The notes under the pieces were generated by a model, which made no database searches, was not told the DNA's origin, and saw nothing but the letters and a program-made list of their open reading frames with translations. A stretch of DNA of 64,000 nt from Blattamonas nauphoetae (taxonomy: Eukaryota; Preaxostyla; Oxymonadida), in contig JARBJD010000035.1 of assembly GCA_033064195.1 (NCBI GenBank), forward strand, positions 310,001 to 374,000. Direction: 5' to 3'. The position numbers were made by a program, and so were the translations under genes. Positions within the stretch are counted from its first letter, which is position 1; each line of letters begins with the position of its first letter. Of the stretch, positions 45,385-55,338 are shown in pieces.

Positions 45385-46340
45385 ATGCCTCCAACCAAAC
45401 CGAAACCCCAACCTGCAACGCCAAAATCTGTCACGACTCCAAAAGCAGCCACATCAGTTGGTTCACCAAAAGCCAAAACAAAACCTGCTGCTTCTAAAGC
45501 TAAACCAAAGACTCCTACGGCACCGAAGACAAAACAGAAGACGCAAGGATCCGCCCCAGCCCCGTCACCACATCGCGCTCCAACACGCCCGAATGTCTCG
45601 ACGAAGCTTAGTCCTGAGCTCCTGGGTCCAGTGGACAAGGTCAAACAAGCTCTATCAGCTCAATCGCCACAGCGGCCGTTGAATACAATCATCGAGAAAC
45701 TACCCACACTTCCTTTGATCAATAAATTAGCTGTGGTCGCAGTGAGATCTGTAAAGCGCTTTCCAATAAGTCTTCGATCGGAATTATTGGGCGAGTTTGG
45801 GCACAGTTGCAGCTTGCTGGTTCATATTGTCGCTGAAGACAATCCCGATGCGATTTCTCCAATTCTAAAGATGGATTGAACATTGTACAGATCGAGAAAT
45901 TGGATGCTACCAAGTGGATAGTGTTGAGGATACATTTGTTGCGACGTTACATGTCACAAGGAACCACAGACGAGAAGATTCAACTCATCGAACAACGCGC
46001 TCTCCCGGTTCTCGTTCGCTTGCTTGAACACCCCAACCTGAACATCACAAATGCCTCCATCATCGCTTTGCACAATATTATCCTCGCTGGCGCCCAGATG
46101 TCACCGGACAACGAGCCCCACCCGTTTTTGGACAAAATGGAGGATTCTGGCAGTTTATCGCACATTTTCAAGTTGTGGACAAGGAAGGCTGATGAGGACA
46201 GTGAACGGACAGCAGCGAGCACGCTGTGCGTTCTCCACAGAATGAAGTTGCTGGACGATGAGTTCAAGCCGATCATCGCCTCAAATGCGTCAATGCCCCA
46301 ACTTGAACATTACAAATGCGTCCATGATCCAATTGCATAA
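45385..46340 (+). CDS. Lys/Pro/Ala-rich head and helical-repeat body, possibly frameshifted
   Basis: The first frame (45385-45879) opens with a histone H1-like Lys/Pro/Ala/Thr-rich segment (PKSVTTPKAATSVGSPKAKT) and then helices (RPLNTIIEKLPTLPLINKLA). The second frame (about 45876-46340) continues with ARM-like helices (IVLRIHLLRRYMSQGTTDEK, LPVLVRLLEHPNLNITNAS). The two look like one protein, but a TGA and a frame change fall at 45877 with no good intron, so it is either a broken gene or two. The second part ends soon after the start of a degenerate partial duplication. Confidence 0.45.
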
Positions 46341-46425
46341 AATTATCCTTTCCGGCGTCCAGATGACACCAGACTTCGAACCACACACAGTTTAGATAAA
46401 AGCGAGGATTCTGGAAGTCTCTCGT
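46031..46425. repeat. Partial tandem duplication, unit offset about 265 bp
   Basis: About 130 bp at 46031-46160 (CCCCAACCTGAACATCACAA onward) recurs at 46296-46425 (CCCCAACTTGAACATTACAA onward) with roughly 80% identity, both containing the stretch around ATTATCCT and GAGGATTCTGG. The first lies in the helical-repeat frame; the second has stops in that frame. It records an old duplication of an exon segment that has since decayed. Confidence 0.75.
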
Positions 46426-46594
46426 TCTTTATCAACCAAGTTTCAACTGTTTCTCATTTTCCCGAACTCTTCATATCATGTTAGTGTCAGTTATTTCACC
46501 TGATTGCTGCCCAAAATCTCCTTTTCTCCGAACTAGTTCCATCTCCGTCTAACACAATAGTGAGGCGATAAATGGCTCTTCTTCATCATGTTAT

Positions 46595-47686
46595 TGAAAG
46601 AATTTAGCGATGATGTCGTTCAAACGGGTTGTAACTGAAACAGTTTCCATGAAATGATGGTCGATTGATTCTTGTTGTGTGAGACGTAAAACGATGTTGA
46701 CTCCCGACTTTCTACTTATTGAATGAGTGAGCATGGTCTGTGTGTAGCAATAAGCCGGTCCGGGTTTCATCATCTTGTGCTTTAGAGTCGAATGACGAGC
46801 AGACCAATATTAGCTTTCTTGGTTCTGAATAGTCGGTATTCCTGATCTATATGGTCAGAAACGATCTTCTTCAAGTTGGTTGTCCGTTGTGGTAGATGCC
46901 AAACTGTCTTTTGATGAGATGGGTGAAGAATAAGACAGATTTTTCAAGGCTCCGAATAGCTCTGGAGGGGAAGAGTCATTTAAAGGACAATTTCCAACGT
47001 AACTGTATTTCCAGTTCATCTGAAAAGCTGTGTCGTCAGTTGTCCATTCACTGATTCATCCAGAAGCTTCTGAAGACATGGTATCGATTTGGCTCCTCGT
47101 TCAAAGAAAAGAGGTGTGTTTGGAGTGAGATTGCGGTGAAATTCTATGTTCTGCATTATTAGTAGTGAGGGTATTAAGATTGTCAGGGAGTGTGATCCTG
47201 ACTGGGAGTATCCGGTCTTCCTGTTGAGAATGATCGACATTCAGCTTGCGAAGGGAGAATACGGCAGAGTACAGAGTGTTGGGGGGTGGGAGAGGTTGGT
47301 GTCGAGAAGGATGACTGGTGATGGGGTTTGCTGATGGGTTGAGACAAATGTAGGTGAAATGCTGCTAAATCGACGGAAATAAAGACGAGGACAATGCGAT
47401 ACCCTTCGTCTGCGAAAGATGGGTGAGAGGGTTGCTTGACGAGGAAGCTGTGAAGTGATTCATCAGCGACAGGGCTGTTTGTGTGGAGAGAGCAGCAGAC
47501 GAAGCCGAATACTGGAATGAGGAAGAGAGGAACGGAGTGAATAGGAGATGTGATGAGGAGAGAGAGGGAGATGTGAAGAACAAGAATAAGATGAGAGTTC
47601 GCACACCGAATGATGCACACGGAGATCCAAACGGCTTGATCCTGAATTCCCACTCACCCTGAGAGATCGGAGATGCTTATAGGCAT
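46595..47686 (-). CDS. Possible multi-exon gene, unrecognised
   Basis: Starts MPISISDLS at 47686 with a strong GTGAGT donor and a pyrimidine-rich intron, then in frame VFGFVCCSLHTNSPVADESL and FADEGYRIVLVFISVDLAAF. Later candidate exons at about 47240-47016 (NLTPNTPLFFERGAKSIP) and 46773-46595 (ESIDHHFMETVSVTTRLNDI) have acceptable splice sites but the joins are unproven. The DEGYRIVLVFI stretch recalls an MPN-like core, which is a guess. Treat as a low-confidence gene. Confidence 0.35.
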
Positions 47687-47762
47687 GATGTGCCGTGGAT
47701 GGAGGTTGGAGTGTTTTGAGGAAGGGAGCGGGAGGGTATGGACCGCAACTTCTTCAGCCACA

Positions 47763-49057
47763 TCACTTCTTCATGTCGACCCGAATTGCTTCTGTCTGCT
47801 CGACATCGACGCCTCCTTGGTGTTCCTCACCCAACTTTTGGTTGGCATCAGGAGGGAGAGGATAGCGGAGATAGTTGAGATCTGCCAAGGGAGAGAAGGA
47901 GGGAGGAGGTGTGGAAGATGAAGAGTCAATTTAGACATACACGGTTTCACAAGATATGTGTGACTGGCTCGGACCTTCTTTTCCCACTCTCTGTCCTGAA
48001 TCGGAAAGGTGAATGTGTTCGATATGTCGTTGATGGATGATGGATGGAGAAAGAGAAAAATATCATGAAAAGAAGATGAATCGAGCAAACCTGTGGAAGC
48101 TCAGAGGAAGGATCGGTGGCTCCTTTGTGCGCCTGGTCGAAGAGATGACCATCTTTGTCGACGACGAATTGCCACGGAACTTCTGGCATTTTGTGCGGGA
48201 ATTTCCGCTTTTCGATCAACTCGGGGTTTAGAATCACGGTGTGCTTCTGTTCGTCCACAATCTCATCCTAAGTTCGATTCAGATCATCCGTCACGATCGG
48301 ATCAGAGAACACGAAAGGACTGGCTGCATATTTCGGAGTGTAGGGGAAGTTGGGCGGGGCTTGGGCATGAAAGAGGCGAGGGGAGACCGACAGCCTCGTT
48401 GGACTTCGCATCGGTGACCAATCTTTCAGTGTGACGAGCGATTGCGGATGTGGCGTCTTCGTTGGTGATTTTGAAGCAATAATCGAGCGATTGGTTCGTG
48501 ATGACATTGTTGAGAACATTTCGTCGATAATATCTCGCTTCTGTTGCTTCAGCAGTGTCGCATTTCGGAAGTATTCGCGAGTTGGTGAGTCACTGCTGAA
48601 TGGTGGGGCTTTCGTTGGAGACGAAGAAAACACCGCATTTCCTCGCCGACGAATCGTCCTCGACGAGATCAGCGAAGACGACCTCGAATGAGTGTGTTTG
48701 GTCGTGTTCAAATGATCGGTCTCGATTCTGAGCTTTCAATCAGCATTCGACTTGTTTCGAAGAGGAGAGGGGGATGTGAAACGGGATGGCGATGGGAAAG
48801 CGGCAGATCGACGCCGAGTTCCCGAGAGAGTGTCAGTCACGAGTGAGTCAACGGCGTTGCGCTTATCTGAGGAAAGAAGAATGAAAAATAATGATATACT
48901 TGGACATAGGATTCAGAGAATAAATAGGGAAAGAGGAAGGGGAAGATGACGCGTCCATACTTTCCAGTTTCCTCATCGACGAATCAAGTTGTTGCGACGT
49001 GTGAACGAACACTGTCTGAAGATATTCTTGATCAAGATGGTGCAGAAGTTCCTCCAT
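47763..49057 (-). CDS. Ser/Arg-rich hypothetical protein with very short introns
   Basis: Begins MEELLHHLDQEYLQTVFVHT, splices over a 95-nt intron to DKRNAVDSLVTDTLSGTRRR, then apparently over a 24-nt intron (GTCGAATG...GCTCAG, containing an in-frame TGA) to the Ser/Thr/Pro-rich middle (SRSSSLISSRTIRRRGNAVF, LVTLKDWSPMRSPTRLSVSP). A 31-nt intron near 48290-48260 joins FVFSDPI to DEIVDEQKHTVILNPEL, followed by KMPEVPWQFVVDKDGHLFDQ and a last exon ending EQTEAIRVDMKK. The domain-like end (VPWQFVVDKDGHLFD) looks conserved, but I do not know the family. Confidence 0.55.
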
Positions 49058-49616
49058 CGAAACTGGATACTACGACGTCAGCTCCAATTGAGGCTGTTAA
49101 ACGCGAAGAACGACGAATGAGATGGGTTTTGATGAGGATCATGGTGAGACGTGCTTACGGTGTCAACGGTTGACCAGTGTGCAGAAAGGTAGTTCTAGGA
49201 CAGAGAATATCAGGATGGTTAAGGATGTTCAACGGTTCTTAATTTCCGAATTATGGGCCTGATCCGAGGTCATAATTTTTTTATTTCTCATCGAGTTCGA
49301 CACTTTCCGCACGTTTTCAACCGGAAATTCACAAAGATTCCGTCGATATACATCCAACCAGGGATATTGAACGTGTTTTTGGAAGGTGGCTAGAAAACGT
49401 ATCATGCCAAACATTCATTTTCGCGAAAATTTCAGGTCAAAATTTTGTCTGGTTATGAAGATACAACGAGATCAACTTTTCAAGAGCATGTGAAAATCAT
49501 GCTGGGTAATCAAAACTATTTGTTCTGAACCACCTAGGACACTTCATTTATTCATAAAACTGTCATTTAGATTGAAAAATTGTCAAAAAAATCGGAAATC
49601 CAGTGTTACTATTCAC

Positions 49617-50098
49617 GGCACGAGTGGACTTTCTGGGCCACAGGTGATCGAGGTGCGTTGTGACTTTATTGTTTAACTAGGCTATTCTCTCGAAATAATG
49701 TGGCATATAAAGTTGAAAACGGGTATTCGTTTCAAAATGGTGAGAATAGTGTCAAGATCGTCTCAGAGACTGTCACGCTCATTCGATCATGTTTGATGTG
49801 GGCGATCGGCGAACTATATCACTTCACCTTTTCGCTATCTTGAATCATTTCACTATTATGACTGGTATTTTCACAAAATTTATCAAAACATTGCGATTAA
49901 TCATGATGTATCGTGAAGTGACGATCTATGGTCGTTTTCCCTTCAAGACACCAATTTTTTGGAAATGAACGTGCGGCGCGTTTGGCCTAGCGGTAGCCAA
50001 CCCCTCTGTCGACTGTTGTGCTCGGGGTTCGACTCCCGCCGAGCACAACTTTTTTGCCACTACTTAGAGTTTTTTGGCCCAGAAAGTCCACCCTTGCC
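49617..50098. mobile_element. 482-bp TIR element with 8-bp target duplication
   Basis: Inserted into dispersed repeat copy B; copy A gives the empty site. CTATTCAC is duplicated at 49609-49616 and 50099-50106 and is single in copy A. The termini are 24-bp inverted repeats with two mismatches (GGCACGAG / GGCAAGGG, then TGGACTTTCTGGGCCA in both). An 8-bp duplication suits hAT, P or Merlin-type elements. The inside has no reading frame but holds a tRNA-like segment with a T-run after it. Confidence 0.9.
49971..50047 (+). tRNA. tRNA-like Pol III sequence inside the TIR element, probably degenerate
   Basis: A 77-nt segment with an A-box-like TTTGGCCTAGCGGTAGCC (D-arm TGGC/GCCA) and a perfect B box GGTTCGACTCC 39 nt later, ended by a run of Ts at 50050. 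The loop CTGTCGA at the right place would give anticodon GTC (Asp), but the anticodon stem does not pair and the acceptor pairs only at GTGC/GCAC. The 3' half forms its own hairpin (TGTGCTCGG / CCGAGCACA). It is more likely a captured or decayed tRNA, or a Pol III promoter, than a working tRNA. Confidence 0.5.
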
Positions 50099-50211
50099 CT
50101 ATTCACTTTTGGGACCCCAAAAAAAACTACCGATTTGTTATTTACTCCCGGGTTTTCAGGTGACTAATTAAAACGTGAAGTGTTTTCACAATTAAGAAGA
50201 TATTGACCTGC

Positions 50212-52005
50212 TCAGAAGGGTTTTTCGTCGTCATCTTCCGGGAACAGGTCGTTGTCAGATTCTTCTTCCGGACTACTCCTGTGCATTGGGGGTGGCAGCG
50301 GAAGAAGATGTTGACTCTGGTCCATCACTGGCTCCTCTTTTGTGGTCAGCCTTAGCCTCTCTTTGGCTTTCTTCTTAGCTTTGTCTTTCTTGTAGGGTCT
50401 GGTCTTCTTGTGGGGAACATCATCCGAGTTGGATTGATCGTTCGGATGGACGTATGTGACATGACGGGACGAATGTCTGGTTGAGTACGGTTTGTAATCT
50501 TCAGCTTCTGCGAGGTAATCTTTTTGAGTTGGAATTGTCGGACTGTTTGGTGTTGATTGAAACCGCTTTTGAGCTGAAGAGATATGAGTGAAAGATGAGA
50601 AATGAGTGAAAGATGAGAAATGAGTGAAAATACGGAGAATTGGATTGTAATATTCAAATTTTTCTTTCGGTGGGGGAGAATGAAGATCATCATCGAAATC
50701 AGCTGGCCGTTTAGATTGCTTGCGTGGTGTTTTCTTCTTTTTTGGAGGAAGATTGAATTGAGGGTCTTTCTTGACGTATGTTGTGTGAGTTCGCTTTGCG
50801 GCCAGCATTTTTGACGGAGATTCTAGCCCATCATCTTGTTGAGGAATTTGATGATCAATTAGCATAGTAGATATGTCCATATCGTTCATCTTTTGTCTGT
50901 CCTCCACAATAGTCTCAACTTCCTCATAGAACACTTCATCCTTCTTTTCAGCTTGTGTAAGGCCTGCAATAACCAAATTATGCTCTTGCCAGGATTTGTA
51001 CGTATTTGATGGTTGGATTGTGGATAACCGTCGAACAAAGGCTGATGGAAGTGGAACTGACTCTGCGATCACAGTTGAAACGAATGTATCTGATGTTGCA
51101 ACGAATGGAGGCGGTAGATTTTTCTCCCAAACGGCATGCGAATCGAGATTGTTCTGGATCGTTGAGATGATTTCTCTCGCTTGATCTTATATATTGAAGA
51201 AGGAAAAAAGAGAGAAAGATAAAATACGGAAGAAATAATACCAATTTGATTGTTAAGTTGTTCAATTTCATCCTTGAGAGCGTTTTCTTCGCGAGATGGA
51301 AGGAGGAGAGAATGATCATAGAAAACACCATCAACTGGATCAAGACCTCGAGAAACCTCGCTATCTTTGGCGTCTCGACCTTTGTCTTTCGAAAAGAGGA
51401 GAGAACTCCCACTTGGACCATCAAAAAAAGCACTGTCGAGAATTCCATCCAATTTTAGCGATTCAATTTCTCTTGTTCCCCGACTCTTTTTCTTCTCAGC
51501 CTTTGGTTTAGGGTCAGTCGGAGGTTTTGGTTCAGACGACACGAATGATGCATCGGCGGTGTCGATTTGTGTCGACTCGACATCTGAAAAAAGCAGAGTT
51601 GGAGAGGTAATGGGTAAAATGATGAATGAAACTTTCTGTTTCCGCATTTTGTGCGGGGACAATTGATTCAGAGATCGGTGTCTCTTCCTGAGGCTGGCAA
51701 AATGCGATCCGAGGTTCATCTAGAGATTGAGGAAAAGTTGCGCCCATTTGAAGTTTGGATAATGTTTCAGTCTCAAAGATATCGATTGGATCAAGGTTAA
51801 GGCGATGAAACGTTTGCCTGAAATATGAATTTGCCGAGAAATCAAATTCATCAAATGTCTCATTGTAAATGCGATTTGCACCAATAAATTCATAGTCACG
51901 TGCATAACAATGTTGTTCATCTATGAAAAAATGATTTTGATAGTACGACAAACATTCTGCCTGGAGAGTTGGGTCCTGGAGCTTTGGAGTGCTGTCTGCA
52001 ATCAT
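50212..52005 (-). CDS. Charged, probably nuclear protein of unknown function
   Basis: Four or more exons: MIADSTPKLQDPTLQAECLS to about 51640; after a 49-nt intron DVESTQIDTADASFVSSEPK and a coiled-coil segment ENALKDEIEQLNNQI; after an intron near 51240-51180 REIISTIQNNLDSHAVWEKN, VPLPSAFVRRLSTIQPSNTY; a basic stretch PPKKKKTPRKQSKRP; an intron at about 50635-50577 made of tandem repeats; and a Lys-rich then acidic tail (DNDLFPEDDDEKPF). The layout (short coiled coil, basic signal, acidic tail) suggests a chromatin-associated factor, but no domain is recognised. Confidence 0.6.
50584..50631. repeat. 18-bp tandem repeat inside an intron
   Basis: The unit ATGAGTGAAAGATGAGAA occurs twice exactly (50584-50601, 50602-50619) and then partially. 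It lies in the intron between NPIL and PQKRF of the surrounding gene, so the Ser/Phe/Thr repeats it would encode are not protein. Confidence 0.8.
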
Positions 52006-52179
52006 AGAAGGTCTCTATTGTAAAATAAATGACGGGAATGTTCCGTAAGACGGATTTATGACAATCTAAGAGCAAAATAATTGTCAGTAATAAGCCCTCA
52101 AGAGAGAAAAGGAATACCCACAATGATTTCTCTTTTTTCAATTCGACTTGGAGAATGACTACAATTTCATTGGCCGAGA

Positions 52180-53686
52180 ATGTATCTGTTCATTCTTCTA
52201 CTTTTATCTTCATTATCCCAGGTCTCACGCCCAGAACTCTCATTTTCAGGTCCTGTGTCGTTCTCGCAGACGTTCCCATTCAGTGCAGGAGAACATCTTC
52301 TCATGGAATTTTCGGAACAGCAATTGGCCAATGTGCAGCAAGCTGGGTTTGACGTTTTTTCTCTGCCTTTAACGACCATTCTCAGCGTTCTCACGATCAA
52401 AGGTCGTGAATCCGAGCCTGCTGTCTGCTGTATCCAAAATGAAGTCTTCTCCATATCAATTCAAGTTTCACTGCCTTTTTTAGACATATGCCATGAAGCG
52501 AGTCATCCACACTAATCAGTTTTATCTCATCAAAGACATCGAACCTTGTATCTCTCTCTATTTCCCTCCACACGTGAGTTATAGATGAAGAGAATCAATA
52601 CAATGTATCAATCGTTTCAAATACGCGCAGTTGTCTTGAATTAAGTCATACTGCACCAGATCTCCTCCAGTATCTTCTCATTCATCTTTACTTCTTCAGA
52701 ATTCGGAAAATTTTAGCAAATAGCACTTTTCGAGGACGAGTCAAGCGACATGATGCTGATGCACTCAATGAAATCTCTGATGAATTGGAAGAAGAGTTCG
52801 TGGATCCGGATCGACTCTTTACACGCCAGGAGCTACATGGAAGTGTGTTCTTCCTTCAATATTCAATACTCAATCATTCAGTTATCCGAGCAAGCGATTT
52901 TCAGATTGATTGTGAATTGGATCGAATGATGGTCTTCGAATGGAGAAGTCTTCTTTTGATTCCATTTTTATGTCGTATTCCTCCACAGACAAGTTACGAA
53001 TTTTGGATGGAACTTATCAATATAATGTCTTATCTAATATTCTGTCCGTTATTCAAGAAAATGATCTAAGCCTGGAGAATGTCCGGGAAATACAAATACT
53101 CGAAGTCTGTTCTTGCTGTCAACTCTATCCTCTCATAGAACCTCCCTGAAATTTCTCCTGTCGGAATTCATCAAACCCTTCGAGCTGTTGGAACGTACAA
53201 CCCCGATACTCTAAGTTTTACGTTGGATCCAATCAGAATTGCCCTTGTCCAAGGGACACATCTCCTAGAAACATTTAAACCGTTTCACGTATGTCTCCCT
53301 CACCTTTTCATTCGATTAGCCAATTGCATATGCTCCGTTCATGCAAGATTGGAGTAAAATCAACCCACTTGCCGATTTCAAGTTGATCCAACCTTTGGTC
53401 GTGACAGACGGCGAAATCCCGAACATGCGAATGTTCCGAGTGGACATCCTCTCTCTCCCAAACACCACACAAAAACGGTATGAATGTTTCTGTCAGTGAA
53501 ATCCTCAGGATTCCATTCTTGTTGACGGTGAAGAAGAAGTGGGGAGAGAGTGAGTTGAGGAAGTGCTTGGTTGATCTTGTGTCTCCACAGGAGAAGCTTG
53601 ATCGATATGTTTCTCGTTTTACCCTCCACACTTTCACACCCAACAGCGAGGGTGACACTAACTGGTACACTTCGAGAGAGGGATGA
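52180..53686 (+). CDS. Signal-peptide protein, many exons, unknown function
   Basis: Starts MYLFILLLLSSLSQVSRPEL, a clear signal peptide. Exons read on through FSGPVSFSQTFPFSAGEHLL, then TYAMKRVIHTNQFYLIKDIE, GRVKRHDADALNEISDELEE, SPVGIHQTLRAVGTYNPDTL, FMQDWSKINPLADFKLIQPL and finally NVSVSEILRIPFLLTVKKKW to NWYTSREG. Introns are about 40-60 nt. No C-terminal membrane helix or retention signal is visible. Its stop is 23 bp from the stop of the convergent Arp6 gene. A secretory-pathway luminal role is likely; family not recognised. Confidence 0.55.
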
Positions 53687-53709
53687 ATAAAGACTTTCTG
53701 TGAAATGTT

Positions 53710-55276
53710 TCAAGCGAGAGAACAAACAGGAAATGAAGGAATATTGTCGCCCATCTCGTCATACTCCTTCCGAGAGATCGACCACGGTGACGAGGAGAAC
53801 CTCGGCTGTCGTTCGACGAACACTCGTCCACCATTCCAACATGTTCGACTGGCGTCAGAGGTGTGGAAGATGCGAAGAGGGTGTTGGCTCGGAATGTTGG
53901 GACGGAGTGCGTTGTAACTGAAGGAATGAAAAGAGAAGAGCCAGACAGTGTCTCAGAGAATCCAGCAAAATTGGAAGTGCCTCCCACGAGGAAGATGTTA
54001 TTGGTGAAGGCCGGCCGTAGATGAACGGGAAGAAGAGCAAGCGACTCCAGCACCGCATCAGCTACGCCTCCTGACGCAATACCAATGTTCTTTGGGTTGA
54101 ACAAGAAATCCGGGATGATGACTCGATCAACATCCAACCTGAGGACTTGTTCCTCCTGCAAGGCAGATGGTCGAAAAAGGAAGACAGACCTTTCCTTCTC
54201 CCTGAGAAGGGCGAGTGTATCCTGTGAAGGTGGATTTGAAGTCGGGGAGGACGAATTCCAAAGTAAGAGATTTGGTTCGATCTTCTGCCACGCTTTTCCC
54301 GGCATACCTCCTCTCCCGGATCTCAAATTCAGTGTTCAGCACTGTTGTGATTGTGATATTCTCGGTGATGGGATCCATTTGGATTGATTCTTGTGTGGGA
54401 TTGTTGTAATTCCAGGTGTGATTGGATTCTGTCGGGAAAAAGAGCATTTTCTCTTTGACATCATTCATCAAGAAAAATTCCTCGCTGACATCAAAGTATC
54501 GATAAGAGACGATTTCTTTGAGGATGTTTGTGAGCTGTCTCCCTCCAATTCTGGTCACTTTTTCAGCCTCCAGAACTGGAAGAGTTTGGTACATTGGAGT
54601 GACTCGAACAGAGGCATGTCCAGCATCAATAACAAGTGCACATTCAGGAAAGTGTTGTTGGATGGTGTGAGTATCTGTTGAATCGACCTGATTCGTCTCA
54701 CAGATGTCAGCAACGGCTCCCCAACATGACAAGAAAGGAGCTGGTGCTAGACAAACAGAAGGGAAGCCATATGTTTCAAAAAGGACTTGAAGGGTGATTT
54801 TAGAGAGAGATTGAGGCGTAACAAGAGGTTGAGAGAGAATGAGATGCGTTGATGCAATGGCGTCTGAATTGAACTAAATACATGATTATACAAACAATAT
54901 TTGGGAAAGAAGGCATAAAATGACACTATAGAAAGAGGAAGTTGGTGATATACCTTCATTTCTGTGCCTAGAAGGTTCTGGAAGATCTCGTTCTCAATTG
55001 ACCAGTCCACAACCCTTCCCTACCGAGCAAATGATAATAAAATGTTGAAAACATGAAATAAAGCGAGAATACATTCTCGAAAGCAGATCTCAACGTCAGA
55101 TATTCCATTGGATGCTGTAAAATTGAGTTGCCATACAATCGTTTTTGGTGAAGGAGTCCTGATTTCTTTGGAATTCCATAAACATTTAAACTAGATCCAA
55201 CACTGTCCGATGATGAAGTTAGACCATATTTTAAGGAATAAGAGCCGTTATCAATGACGAGGGCACTCCTTGACAT
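53710..55276 (-). CDS. ARP6: Actin-related protein 6 (SWR1/SRCAP remodeller subunit)
   Basis: Begins MSRSALVIDNGSYSLKYGL at 55276; exon 2 RVVDWSIENEIFQNLLGTEM; exon 3 holds LVIDAGHASVRVTP (second phosphate loop), LTNILKEIVSYRYFDVSEEF and LEFVLPDFKSTFTGY; a 34-nt intron near 54185-54155 joins to EEQVLRLDVDRVIIPDFLFN, NIGIASGGVADAV and NNIFLVGGTSNFAGF. These follow human Arp6 block by block (VLPDFs---kG; LFNPsDIGI). The last 35 residues (WNGGRVFVERQP, ISRKEYDEMGDNI) are in another frame than the preceding exon, so an unplaced intron or a one-base indel near 53850 must be assumed. Arp6 helps swap in histone H2A.Z. Confidence 0.82.
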
Positions 55277-55338
55277 TTTGCCCTGATGGGCCACTTTGTG
55301 CGATGAACACAGAATAGAAACAGATATATGTGAAATGT

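Larger units (their letters stand above)
49175..50168 (-). repeat. Dispersed repeat, copy B, interrupted by a TIR element
   Basis: Reverse-complement copy of 32314-33138. The shared ends are CAGTGTGC at 49175 and the reverse complement of ATTAGTCACC at 50168. Unlike copy A it lacks the 321 bp bounded by the 35-bp inverted repeat, and it carries a 482-bp insertion (49617-50098). Subtracting these, the two copies are collinear. Confidence 0.85.

Noticed and set aside
50577-50640. Apparent protein repeat THFSSFTHFSSFTHISS
   Set aside because: The segment has a GT donor and AG acceptor that join NPIL to PQKRF in frame, so the repeat is an intron's tandem DNA repeat, not protein.
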